This document shows, piece after piece, positions 1-7,122 of a stretch of DNA of 64,000 nucleotides (within the stretch, counting starts at the first letter, position 1; the number at the start of each line of letters is the position of its first letter). The notes under the pieces are model-generated. The model ran no database searches. It had not been told where the DNA came from and saw nothing but the letters and a program-made list of their open reading frames with translations. Source of the stretch: Alteriqipengyuania bathyomarina_B (GTDB lineage Bacteria; Pseudomonadota; Alphaproteobacteria; Sphingomonadales; Sphingomonadaceae); NCBI RefSeq assembly GCF_038594605.1, contig NZ_JBCFZM010000003.1, forward strand, positions 186,001 to 250,000. Direction: 5' to 3'. The position numbers were made by a program, and so were the translations under genes.

Positions 1-81
1 GCGGTGAGTGTCGCAGCGGGCGACACGATTTCCCTGCCGGCCTGGGGCTTCCGCCTGATGGCGAGCGGATCGAAACCGTGA
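1..81 (+). CDS. C-terminal end of an unidentified protein (partial)
   Basis: Frame 1 is open from the window edge and stops with TGA at 79-81, giving the last 26 residues of a protein that begins outside the window. The tail ends in LPAWGFRLM followed by a short polar end. That could be the last beta strand of a glycoside hydrolase C-terminal domain, but 26 residues are too few to name it. A strong hairpin follows 18 bases later, which supports a real gene end here. Confidence 0.55.
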   Translation, partial: AVSVAAGDTISLPAWGFRLMASGSKP

Positions 82-99
82 TGGCCATGACCAACGAGA

Positions 100-133
100 A
101 CGGCCCGCCGCTCCTATCGGAGCGACGGGCCGT
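100..133. terminator. Hairpin between convergent genes, probable bidirectional terminator
   Basis: The arms 100-114 and 119-133 are 15 bases each, complementary except for one position that can form a G-U pair, around a TATC loop. The hairpin sits between the end of the partial + strand gene (stop at 81) and the end of the - strand porin gene (stop at 166), so it can serve both. There is no strong T-run on either side, which lowers confidence in intrinsic termination. Confidence 0.6.
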
Positions 134-165
134 CTCTTGCTGCGACCCTGAAAGCGTCGGTTAGC

Positions 166-891
166 CTAGAAGCTGGCGCCGATGCTGAAGACCACGGCTG
201 CATCCTGGCCCGCAATATCGGGCAAGTCGGTGTCGACATAGGCGACGCCGAGCGTGAGGATGTCGTAGGAGTAGCTCGCGCCCAGCGACCAGTCGAGATA
301 GCCGTCCGAACCATAGTCCAGGCTGCCTTCCGAATAGCCGAGGTGGGCCGCCAGGCTGAGCGGGGTGTCGGGAATTGCGGTCCCGAGCCCGCCGTAGACG
401 TAAATGTTGTCGTCCGGCAGCGCCGAGCCCTGCTCGGGCGCATAGGCTGCGCCGACGGTCGCTTCGACCGGCCCTATCGCTGCGGTGACCGAGGCGTAGG
501 GTTCGAAATAATCGCTGTCGCCGACCGCATCTTCCCCATTCGGGTAGATGTAGTAGAGCAGGCCCACATCGACCGAGACGCCGGAGCCGACATCGCCCGA
601 CCAACCGCCGTAGATGTCGAGTTCGGTGTGCCCGTAAAGCGCGCTGTCCTCCAGCGAAGAGGCCCATGCGCCGACGTAGAAACCGCTCTCGTGACCGATG
701 TCGATACCGCCCTGAACCGCGATATCCTCATCCGAGAAGGTTACCCCGCGGAAACGGTAATCGGTCACCAGGCTGACATTGCCGCTGATCTCGATCGGGC
801 CGGTCTCTTCTTCTTCCTCCTGGGCCAGCGCGGGGCTGGCAAACATGAAAGCGGCAAGCAATGCCGCCGGGGCAATTCTGGAAAAACGCAT
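166..891 (-). CDS. TorF-family putative porin (TIGR02001 type)
   Basis: Predicted outer-membrane beta-barrel protein of about 241 residues. A signal peptide ends at ALAQ, followed by an acidic EEEEE stretch. The rest is alternating aromatic/glycine beta strands (SLVTDYRFRG, YGGWSG, LDWSLGASY) ending in FSIGASF with a terminal Phe, typical of barrel proteins. I start at ATG 891 because an AAGGAGAA ribosome site lies just upstream; an in-frame start at 912 would place that site inside the gene. It is third in a - strand run after glnK and amtB, so it may let ammonium or small nitrogen compounds across the outer membrane. The family is recognised from overall pattern; the substrate is inferred from context only. 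Confidence 0.8.
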   Translation of the reverse strand: MRFSRIAPAALLAAFMFASPALAQEEEEETGPIEISGNVSLVTDYRFRGVTFSDEDIAVQGGIDIGHESGFYVGAWASSLEDSALYGHTELDIYGGWSGDVGSGVSVDVGLLYYIYPNGEDAVGDSDYFEPYASVTAAIGPVEATVGAAYAPEQGSALPDDNIYVYGGLGTAIPDTPLSLAAHLGYSEGSLDYGSDGYLDWSLGASYSYDILTLGVAYVDTDLPDIAGQDAAVVFSIGASF

Positions 892-996
892 TTTCTTTTC
901 TCCTTGGATCACAGCCCTCTCCCCCCCTCTTCCGGCGGGGTCCGCGTCCCGGTCTCTCGCGCCGGGATCGCGGACCCCTCCGGTCCTAAGTCACAC

Positions 997-2343
997 TCAG
1001 TAGTTGTAAGCGCGTTCGCCGTGTTCGCTGAGGTCGAGGCCGTCGCGTTCCTTTTCTTCGGAAACACGCCCGCCGGTCACCAGCTTGGCGATGAACCATG
1101 CGATCGCGGCGCCGACAGCGGCCCAGCCGATCGCAACACCCACGCCCATGGCCTGGATGATGAACTGCGCGCCTGCGTCGTATTCCGCATCGCCCGGCCC
1201 ACCGAGGCCCGGCATCATGGTAAAGGCGGTGCCGAGCGAGCCAACGATGCCGCCGATCCCGTGGATGCCGAAGACGTCCGCGGAATCGTCCAGCCCCAGC
1301 TTGGGCTTGAGCATGGTGACGAACCAGAAGCACACCAGCGCGGCAGCCGCACCGATCAGGATCGCTCCGAACGGGCCGCTGTTGCCGGCCGCAGGCGTGA
1401 CCGCGACGAGGCCTGCAATGGCGCCCGAGCAGCCGCCCAGCAGCGAACCCTTGCGGCCCGAGATTGTCTCGCCCAGCATCCAGAACAGCACGCCCGCGGC
1501 CGTGGCGACGAAGGTGTTGAGCACCGCGAGCGAGGCCACACCGTCCGCTTCCAGTTCCGATCCGCCGTTGAAGCCGAACCAGCCAACCCATAGCAGGCCG
1601 GTGCCGATCAGCGTCATGGTCAGCGAGTGCGGGGGCATCGGTTCCTTCGGATAGCCCACGCGCTTGCCAAGGATCAGGCAGCCGACCAGCGCGGAAACGC
1701 CCGCGTTGATGTGGACCACGGTGCCTCCCGCGAAGTCGAGCGCGCCCCATTCGAAGATCAGGCCGCCGGTCGCCCACACCATGTGCGCGATCGGGAAGTA
1801 GACGATCGTCAGCCAGATGGCGGTGAACACCATCATGGTCGAGAACTTGGCCCGCTCCATCGTGCCGCCGACGATCAGCGCAGCGGTGATCGCCGCGAAG
1901 GTCATCTGAAAGGCGATGAAGATGTATTCGGGGATCTCGACGCCGTCGGAGAAGGTCGCCGCGCCCGAATCGGAGGTTACCCCTTTCAGGAAGACCTTGC
2001 CGAAATCGGCGATGAAGGCGTTGCCGGTGTCACCAAACGCCATCGAATAGCCGCAGGTGACCCAGATGATCATCGCGAGGCACGCGACGCCGAGCACCTG
2101 GGTGAGGACCGAGGCCATGTTCTTCGTGCGGGCAAGCCCGCCGTAGAACAGCGCGAGGCCGGGCACGATCATCAGCATGACCAGCACGGTCGCGATGATC
2201 ATGAAGGCGGTATCGCCCTTGGCGATGGTGGCGGCAGCCTCTGCTGCGGCAGGTGCGGTTTCCGCCGGCGCCTGCAGGGCGAGCGCGGGTGCCGCGGCGA
2301 AGGCGGCGATGGCCGCTCCGGCAATCGATCTTAGCTTCAGCAT
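997..2343 (-). CDS. amtB: Ammonium transporter AmtB
   Basis: Inner-membrane ammonium channel of 448 residues with an N-terminal signal-like helix ending near ALALQAPAE and eleven further hydrophobic segments. Family landmarks are visible: DTAFMIIATVLVMLMIVPGLALFYGG near the N terminus (helix 1), a VWATGGLIFEWGALDFAGGTVVHINAG block around the first pore His, and the FGIHGIGGIVGSLGTA block carrying the second pore His. Start ATG 2343 has GAGGGGGAA upstream; a TTG further out lacks such a site. It lies 14 bases after glnK, the standard pairing in which GlnK plugs the channel when nitrogen is sufficient. Confidence 0.95.
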   Translation of the reverse strand: MLKLRSIAGAAIAAFAAAPALALQAPAETAPAAAEAAATIAKGDTAFMIIATVLVMLMIVPGLALFYGGLARTKNMASVLTQVLGVACLAMIIWVTCGYSMAFGDTGNAFIADFGKVFLKGVTSDSGAATFSDGVEIPEYIFIAFQMTFAAITAALIVGGTMERAKFSTMMVFTAIWLTIVYFPIAHMVWATGGLIFEWGALDFAGGTVVHINAGVSALVGCLILGKRVGYPKEPMPPHSLTMTLIGTGLLWVGWFGFNGGSELEADGVASLAVLNTFVATAAGVLFWMLGETISGRKGSLLGGCSGAIAGLVAVTPAAGNSGPFGAILIGAAAALVCFWFVTMLKPKLGLDDSADVFGIHGIGGIVGSLGTAFTMMPGLGGPGDAEYDAGAQFIIQAMGVGVAIGWAAVGAAIAWFIAKLVTGGRVSEEKERDGLDLSEHGERAYNY

Positions 2344-2357
2344 TTTGGTGTTCCCCC

Positions 2358-2696
2358 TCAAAGCGCGGTGTCGTCGGTCTCGCCGGTGCGGATGCGCAGC
2401 GCGGACGGGACATCGAGTGTGAAAATCTTGCCATCGCCGATCGAATCGGTCTTGGCGGCAGCGGCGATCGCCTCGATCGCCTTGGGTGCGACATCGTCCG
2501 CCACGACGGTTTCGATGCGGAGCTTGGGCACGAAGCTCGTGTCGTATTCGGCTCCGCGATAGACCTCAGTGTGTCCCTTTTGACGCCCGAAGCCTTTGGC
2601 CTCGGAGACGGTTAACCCGGTCACTCCGACGCCAGTGAGGGCTTCGACCACCTCGTCCAGTTTGAACGGTTTGATGATGGCCACGATCAATTTCAT
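2358..2696 (-). CDS. glnK: Nitrogen regulatory protein P-II (GlnK/GlnB)
   Basis: Trimeric PII signalling protein, 112 residues, the usual family length. It starts MKLIVAIIKPFKLDEV and carries Tyr51 at the tip of the T-loop in the RGAEYDTSF context, the residue uridylylated in proteobacteria. The C-terminal signature GDGKIFTLDV is present. Directly upstream of amtB, so probably GlnK rather than a glnA-linked GlnB. Known role: senses 2-oxoglutarate and ATP/ADP and gates AmtB. I looked for a sigma-54 promoter upstream and did not find a convincing one. Confidence 0.95.
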   Translation of the reverse strand: MKLIVAIIKPFKLDEVVEALTGVGVTGLTVSEAKGFGRQKGHTEVYRGAEYDTSFVPKLRIETVVADDVAPKAIEAIAAAAKTDSIGDGKIFTLDVPSALRIRTGETDDTAL

Positions 2697-2739
2697 ATCG
2701 GTCCCCCCGACAGGTATATGTCAACGACAGGCACCCACG

Positions 2740-2762
2740 CCCTTCAATTATTGCTTGAAGGG
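2740..2762. promoter_or_regulatory. 8-bp inverted repeat upstream of glnK
   Basis: CCCTTCAA at 2740-2747 and TTGAAGGG at 2755-2762 are perfect complements separated by seven bases. It lies 44 bases upstream of the glnK start, in the divergent space between glnK and the HTH gene, a sensible place for an operator. No protein can be assigned to it from the sequence alone. Confidence 0.35.
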
Positions 2763-2871
2763 TCATGGATTTGTCATTTATGATGCATCGCACAATATCT
2801 GCGAGATCGTCAATCTCGTCCGCATAGGAATCGAACACCCGTTAAAATATTTAAAAACAAGGGGTTTTGGC

Positions 2872-3195
2872 ATGACGCGAACTGCATCACACAGCGTGAA
2901 AAATTCACAGCGAGCGCCGCAGTGCGGAATTGTTTCTGCATTTGCGAAAGAAGGGGGGCCGGCATCGGCTTCCGCTGCCGATCCCATGCTCGCCTCGATG
3001 CAGCCCGATGAATTGCGGGGCGCGATGGACCGGCTGGGCTACGCCACCCAGAGCTCGCTGGCGCAGGCCATCGGGGTCGATCGCTCGACCGTGAGCCTGT
3101 GGCTGGAAGGACGCATCGGCGTGCCGCGCCCGGTCGCCAAGCTGGTCCGCCTGCTGCTGGTGCACGAAAGCACGACCGGGCGGGTCGCTCCTTGA
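2872..3195 (+). CDS. Small helix-turn-helix protein coupled to proB
   Basis: 107 residues. The C-terminal part (SSLAQAIGVDRSTVSLWLEGRIGVPRPVAKLVRLLL) reads as an XRE-type helix-turn-helix: SLAQAIGV is helix 2, STVSLWL the recognition helix. The N-terminal about 45 residues are low-complexity. ATG 2872 is preceded by AAGGGG with a short spacer; later in-frame ATGs (2986, 2998) are possible. The stop overlaps the TTG start of proB (TTGA at 3192-3195), so the two are translationally coupled. A regulator of proline synthesis or of the divergent glnK operon are both conceivable; neither is shown. Confidence 0.65.
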   Translation: MTRTASHSVKNSQRAPQCGIVSAFAKEGGPASASAADPMLASMQPDELRGAMDRLGYATQSSLAQAIGVDRSTVSLWLEGRIGVPRPVAKLVRLLLVHESTTGRVAP

Positions 3196-4004
3196 TCGAA
3201 CCACGGCAAGACCTCGCGGCAAGGCTGAGTGCGGCGCGGACGGTCGTGATCAAGATCGGCTCTTCGCTGTTGGTCGATCCCGACGATCGCACGCCGCGCG
3301 CAGCGTGGCTCGCCAGCCTGGCTCGCGACATCGCGGACATACGCAAAAGCGGCGTGCGCGTGATCGTGGTCAGTTCGGGCGCGGTCGCGCTCGGCTGGCG
3401 CCAGCTTGGCATGCAACGCTCGCCCCAGCTCGATCATCGGCAGGCTGCCGCCGCTGTCGGTCAGAGCCTGCTGATGAATGCCTGGGCGGGCGCCTTCGCG
3501 GCGCAAGACATCGCGGTGGCGCAGCTGCTGCTCACCTATGACGACAGCGAATCTGCTCAGCGATCCGCCAATGCACGTGCCACCCTGTCGGTGCTGCTGG
3601 GGGCGGGCGTGCTTCCCGTGGTCAACGAGAACGACAGCGTCGCCACCGAAGAACTGAAGCTGGGCGACAATGACCGTCTCTCGGCATTGGTGGCGGAACT
3701 GGCGGGCGCGGACCTCCTCCTGCTGCTGTCCGACGTGGATGGCTTGTACGATCGCGCGCCGGACGATCCCGAGGCGCGCCATATCCCGTTCGTCTCGACG
3801 ATCGACGACCGAATCGCCGCGATGGCGGGCGGCGCGGACGCAGCGGGCGTGGGCACCGGCGGAATGGCGACCAAGCTCGCCGCTGCGCGCCATGCCGCAA
3901 TGCTCGACTGCGCAACCATCATCGCGAGCGGGCGCGACGCGCATCCGATCGAGGCGCTTTTTAATGGCGCACGCGCCACTTTGTTCGTGCCCGCAGGTGA
4001 CTGA
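3192..4004 (+). CDS. proB: Glutamate 5-kinase (short form without PUA domain)
   Basis: Phosphorylates glutamate to gamma-glutamyl phosphate, the first step of proline synthesis. Amino-acid-kinase fold motifs are clear: VVIKIGSSLL (ATP site, N terminus), VVSSGAVALG, LPVVNENDSVA, GDNDRLSALVA, LLLLSDVDGLY and GTGGMATKL. The product is 270 residues and ends just after the kinase domain; the E. coli enzyme is 367 residues with a C-terminal PUA domain, absent here. The start is TTG at 3192, overlapping the stop of the HTH gene. No proA is adjacent. Confidence 0.93.
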   Translation: MIEPRQDLAARLSAARTVVIKIGSSLLVDPDDRTPRAAWLASLARDIADIRKSGVRVIVVSSGAVALGWRQLGMQRSPQLDHRQAAAAVGQSLLMNAWAGAFAAQDIAVAQLLLTYDDSESAQRSANARATLSVLLGAGVLPVVNENDSVATEELKLGDNDRLSALVAELAGADLLLLLSDVDGLYDRAPDDPEARHIPFVSTIDDRIAAMAGGADAAGVGTGGMATKLAAARHAAMLDCATIIASGRDAHPIEALFNGARATLFVPAGD

Positions 4005-4041
4005 GATCGCACAGGAAATTCCGACCGCCACTTTGCTCCGC

Positions 4042-4065
4042 GACCGTTAAATTCGCGAAACGGTC
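4042..4065. terminator. Possible proB terminator or operator hairpin
   Basis: GACCGTT at 4042-4048 and AACGGTC at 4059-4065 are perfect complements around a ten-base spacer, followed by CCTTTT. It lies 38 bases after the proB stop and just before the ilv promoter. A weak terminator is the simplest reading; a regulator site for the ilv promoter is the alternative. Confidence 0.4.
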
Positions 4066-4081
4066 CTTTTCGGTAATATTT

Positions 4082-4111
4082 TTGCTTGCTCTTAAGGATT
4101 GAGCTTATAAA
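4082..4111 (+). promoter_or_regulatory. Predicted sigma-70-type promoter of the ilv-leu operon
   Basis: TTGCTT at 4082-4087 and TATAAA at 4106-4111 are separated by 18 bases. Transcription would start near 4118, about 40 bases before the leader-peptide start codon. The local sequence is clearly more AT-rich than the flanking genes. Confidence 0.55.
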
Positions 4112-4157
4112 ACGCACGCAACCGCAGCAATCGTGCTGCGCATGCGAGGAACGACGA

Positions 4158-4283
4158 ATGAAGGCCGTGGCCGCCATCCGTACTGCCGACGAGACTGTGC
4201 GTTATGCGCAGGGCCTCGCGCTGCTCCTCGTCCTTCTTGTATTCGTACTTCTTATTCAGCGGGGGGGAGTGCCCATCGGCTAG
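4158..4283 (+). CDS. ilv leader peptide (attenuation)
   Basis: A 41-residue open frame starting at ATG 4158 with a GAGGA ribosome site at 4146-4150. Its core LALLLVLLVFVLLI (codons 4215-4256) has eight Leu, three Val and one Ile in 14 residues, followed by QRGGVPIG and a TAG stop. A short peptide loaded with the three end-product amino acids, directly ahead of an intrinsic terminator and ilvD, matches the known leader peptides of ilv and leu operons. The peptide itself needs no function: ribosome stalling on these codons is the signal. An in-frame upstream ATG at 4086 would lengthen it to 65 residues but lies ahead of the predicted promoter's -10 element. Confidence 0.85.
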   Translation: MKAVAAIRTADETVRYAQGLALLLVLLVFVLLIQRGGVPIG

Positions 4284-4340
4284 GCTTAGCCAGACGGACC
4301 TCCAGGAACCCCGCTCTCCGAACCGGAAAGCGGGGTTTTT
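4258..4340 (+). promoter_or_regulatory. ilv attenuator: antiterminator/terminator switch
   Basis: The terminator arms are AACCCCGCT (4307-4315) and AGCGGGGTT (4329-4337), with an inner TCCG/CGGA stem (4317-4320, 4324-4327) and a T-run through 4340. AGCGGGG at 4258-4264, right after the Leu/Val/Ile codons, is complementary to CCCCGCT at 4309-4315, the 5' arm of the terminator. A ribosome stalled on the control codons leaves 4258-4264 free to capture that arm (read-through). One that reaches the stop codon at 4281 covers it, so the terminator forms. GACCGACC-like flanks also pair: GACGGACC (4293-4300) with GGTCCGTC (4346-4353). The mechanism is inferred from these pairings. Confidence 0.82.
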
Positions 4341-4371
4341 TATTGGGTCCGTCAAGGGATCGATCGACGTA

Positions 4372-6048
4372 ATGACTGATACTTCTTCCAAACGCTCCGA
4401 CGCAATTACCAAGGGCCCGGCCAAGGCCCCCGCACGCGCCATGCTGCGCGGCGCGGGCTATTCGGACGAGCAAATGGCCCAGCCAATGGTGGCGGTGGTC
4501 AATACCTGGTCCACCGTGACGCCGTGCAACATGCACCTGGCCGATCTGGCCGAGCCGATTCGCGAAGGTCTGCGGGAGAACGGGGCGACTCCGGTCGACT
4601 TCAACACCATCGTCGTCTCCGACGGGATCACCATGGGCGGCGAGGGAATGCGTGCCTCGCTGATCAGCCGCGAGATCATCGCCGACTCGATCGAGCTGGC
4701 GGTGAAGGGCCATTCGCTGGATGCAGCGATCATTCTGGTCGGTTGCGACAAGACCATTCCCGCCGCCGCGATGGCGCTGGCCCGGCTCGATATTCCCGGG
4801 CTGGTCTTCTACGGCGGCACGATCATGCCCGGCCACATGGATGGCCGCGACCTGTCGATCCAGGACGTGTTCGAAGCCGTCGGCGCGCATGCCAAGGGCG
4901 ATATGAGCGATGCCGAGCTCGACAAGGTCGAGCGTGCGGCATGCCCCGGCGCGGGCGCATGCGGCGGGCAGTTCACCGCCAACACCATGGCGATGGCGCT
5001 GGCGATGATGGGCATCAGCCCGATGGGTTCAGGCGATCCGCCAGCGACCGACTCTGCCAAGCGGGTCGAGGCGGCACGCTGCGGTCGGCTGGCGGCCAAG
5101 CTGGCGCACGAGGGCACTTCGGCCCGCACTTTCCTGACCCCCGCCTCGATCCGCAACGCGGCGACCGCGGTGGTGGCGAGCGGCGGCTCGACCAATGCTG
5201 TTCTCCACTTGCCCGCGATTGCGGCAGAGGCGGGCTTCGCCTTCCCGATCGAGACCTTCGACGAGCTGTCGCGCACCGTGCCGGTCATCACCGACCTCAA
5301 GCCAGGCGGGCGCTTCCTGGCGCGCGATCTCTATGCTGCGGGTGGCGTTCCGCTGTTCGGCAAGCGGCTGGCGGATGCGGGGATGCTGGAAGACACGCCC
5401 ACCGTGACGGGCGATAGCCTGTTCACGGAACTGGCCCGGGCCGAAGAAACGCCGGGGCAGCAGGTGGTCAAATCGCCTGCCGATCCGGTCAAGGCGACGG
5501 GTGGCCTGTCGATCCTCTACGGCGATGTCGCGCCCGAGGGCGCGGTGCTGAAGACCGCCGGATACGGCTCCAAATCGTTCGAGGGCCCGGCCAAGGTCTT
5601 CGAGGGCGAGGAGGCCTGCTTCGCCGCCGTCAACGCCAATGAAATCAAGGCGGGCGATGTCGTCATCATCCGCTACGAAGGCCCTTCGGGTGGCCCGGGC
5701 ATGCGCGAGATGCTGGCGGTGACCGCCGCCATCGCCGGCCAGGGCCTCGCCGGGCAGGTCGCGCTGATTACCGACGGGCGCTTCTCGGGTGCCAGCCACG
5801 GCTTCGTGATCGGGCATTGTTCGCCCGAGGCGGCCAAGGGCGGCCCGATCGGGCTGGTCGAAACCGGCGACATCATTCGCATCGATACGCAAAAGCGCAG
5901 GATCGACGCCGACATCGACTGGGAGGCGCGCCGCGCGGCGCATACCCCGAGAGAACCAAACCGCATGGGCGGGGTGTTCGACAAATACGCCCGGCTCGTC
6001 TCGTCCGCCGCCTACGGCGCAACCACCATTCCACCAGTTACCGAATAA
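4372..6048 (+). CDS. ilvD: Dihydroxy-acid dehydratase
   Basis: Dehydrates 2,3-dihydroxy-isovalerate and its Ile-pathway homologue to the 2-keto acids, the step shared by Val, Leu and Ile synthesis. 558 residues from ATG 4372. Conserved Cys residues of the iron-sulfur site are visible at about positions 52 (TPCNMHL), 125 (VGCDKTIPAAAMA) and 197 (CPGAGACGGQFTANTMA). The C-terminal signature LITDGRFSGASHGFVIGH is complete. The open frame extends upstream through the attenuator, so the start is set by homology length and by position after the terminator. First gene of the operon. Confidence 0.96.
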   Translation: MTDTSSKRSDAITKGPAKAPARAMLRGAGYSDEQMAQPMVAVVNTWSTVTPCNMHLADLAEPIREGLRENGATPVDFNTIVVSDGITMGGEGMRASLISREIIADSIELAVKGHSLDAAIILVGCDKTIPAAAMALARLDIPGLVFYGGTIMPGHMDGRDLSIQDVFEAVGAHAKGDMSDAELDKVERAACPGAGACGGQFTANTMAMALAMMGISPMGSGDPPATDSAKRVEAARCGRLAAKLAHEGTSARTFLTPASIRNAATAVVASGGSTNAVLHLPAIAAEAGFAFPIETFDELSRTVPVITDLKPGGRFLARDLYAAGGVPLFGKRLADAGMLEDTPTVTGDSLFTELARAEETPGQQVVKSPADPVKATGGLSILYGDVAPEGAVLKTAGYGSKSFEGPAKVFEGEEACFAAVNANEIKAGDVVIIRYEGPSGGPGMREMLAVTAAIAGQGLAGQVALITDGRFSGASHGFVIGHCSPEAAKGGPIGLVETGDIIRIDTQKRRIDADIDWEARRAAHTPREPNRMGGVFDKYARLVSSAAYGATTIPPVTE

Positions 6049-6061
6049 AGGATCCAGAACC

Positions 6062-7090
6062 ATGCCCAAGACGATCAAAGTCTACACCGACGAAGACGCG
6101 AATCCCGATCTGGTGCGCGGCAAGCCCGTCGCCATCATCGGCTACGGTAGCCAGGGCCGCGCCCATGCGATGAACCTGAAGGATTCGGGCTGCGAAGTGA
6201 TCGTTGGCCTGCGCGACGGTTCGTCCACCGCAGCCAAGGCGCGCGCCGACGGCCTCACCGTGATGCCGGTCGCCGAAGCGGCCAAGGCCGCCTCGCTCGT
6301 CGCGCTGCTCACGCCCGACATGAGCCACGAGGCGATCTTCGCCTCCGAAATCGCGCCCAACCTGGAGCAGGGCGACGCGATCCTCGTCGCGCATGGCTTC
6401 ACCGTGCTGTACGAACGCATCCAGCCCGCCGCCGGGATCGACGTGATTCTCGTGGCGCCCAAGGGCCCGGGCGATCTGGTCCGCCGTGAATACGAGCGCG
6501 GCGCGGGCGTGCCCTGCCTGTTCGCGGTCCGTCAGGATGCGACCGGCGAAGCGCGCGATCGGGCATTGGCCTATGCCAGCCTGATCGGCGGGACCACCGC
6601 AGGCGCGCTCGAAACCAGCTTCCGAGAGGAAACCGAAACCGATCTGTTCGGCGAGCAGGCCGTGCTGTGCGGCGGCGCGACCGAACTGGTCGCAGCCGGC
6701 TTCGATACTCTGGTGAACGCGGGCTACCAGCCCGAGATCGCCTATTACGAGTGCCTCCACGAACTGAAGCTGATCGTCGACCTGCTGTACGAAGGCGGGT
6801 TCGAGAAGATGCACGAATTCGTCTCCGAAACCGCTATCTACGGCGATCTCGTCTCCGGCCCGCGCGTGATCAACGACGAGACGCGCGCGCGGATGAAGGA
6901 CGTGCTGACCGATATTCAGGACGGCACCTTCGCGCGCAACTGGATCGCCGAGAACGAGGCGGGCAAGAAAAAGTACGACGAGATGCAGGCAGCCGACCTG
7001 TCGCATCCGATCGAAGCCACCGGCAAGGAACTGCGCGGCCTGATGGCTTGGTTGCAGTCCGACGAAAAGACCTCCCGCGAGGCCGCGTAA
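6062..7090 (+). CDS. ilvC: Ketol-acid reductoisomerase (NADP+)
   Basis: Converts acetolactate or acetohydroxybutyrate to the dihydroxy acid with NADPH and Mg2+. 342 residues, the short class I form. The N-terminal Rossmann motif AIIGYGSQGRAHAMNL and the LVAPKGPGDLVRREYERGAGVPCLFAV block are clear, as is the metal-site segment ETETDLFGEQAVLCGG with its acidic ligands. ATG 6062 follows an AAAGGAT site, 13 bases after ilvD, so co-transcribed. Confidence 0.97.
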   Translation: MPKTIKVYTDEDANPDLVRGKPVAIIGYGSQGRAHAMNLKDSGCEVIVGLRDGSSTAAKARADGLTVMPVAEAAKAASLVALLTPDMSHEAIFASEIAPNLEQGDAILVAHGFTVLYERIQPAAGIDVILVAPKGPGDLVRREYERGAGVPCLFAVRQDATGEARDRALAYASLIGGTTAGALETSFREETETDLFGEQAVLCGGATELVAAGFDTLVNAGYQPEIAYYECLHELKLIVDLLYEGGFEKMHEFVSETAIYGDLVSGPRVINDETRARMKDVLTDIQDGTFARNWIAENEAGKKKYDEMQAADLSHPIEATGKELRGLMAWLQSDEKTSREAA

Positions 7091-7122
7091 TCAGCGCGCC
7101 CCTGCTAAATTGAGTGAGAGCC

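Noticed and set aside
2697..2871. Possible sigma-54 promoter for glnK
   Set aside because: No GG-N10-GC arrangement close to TGGCAC...TTGC could be found on the - strand.
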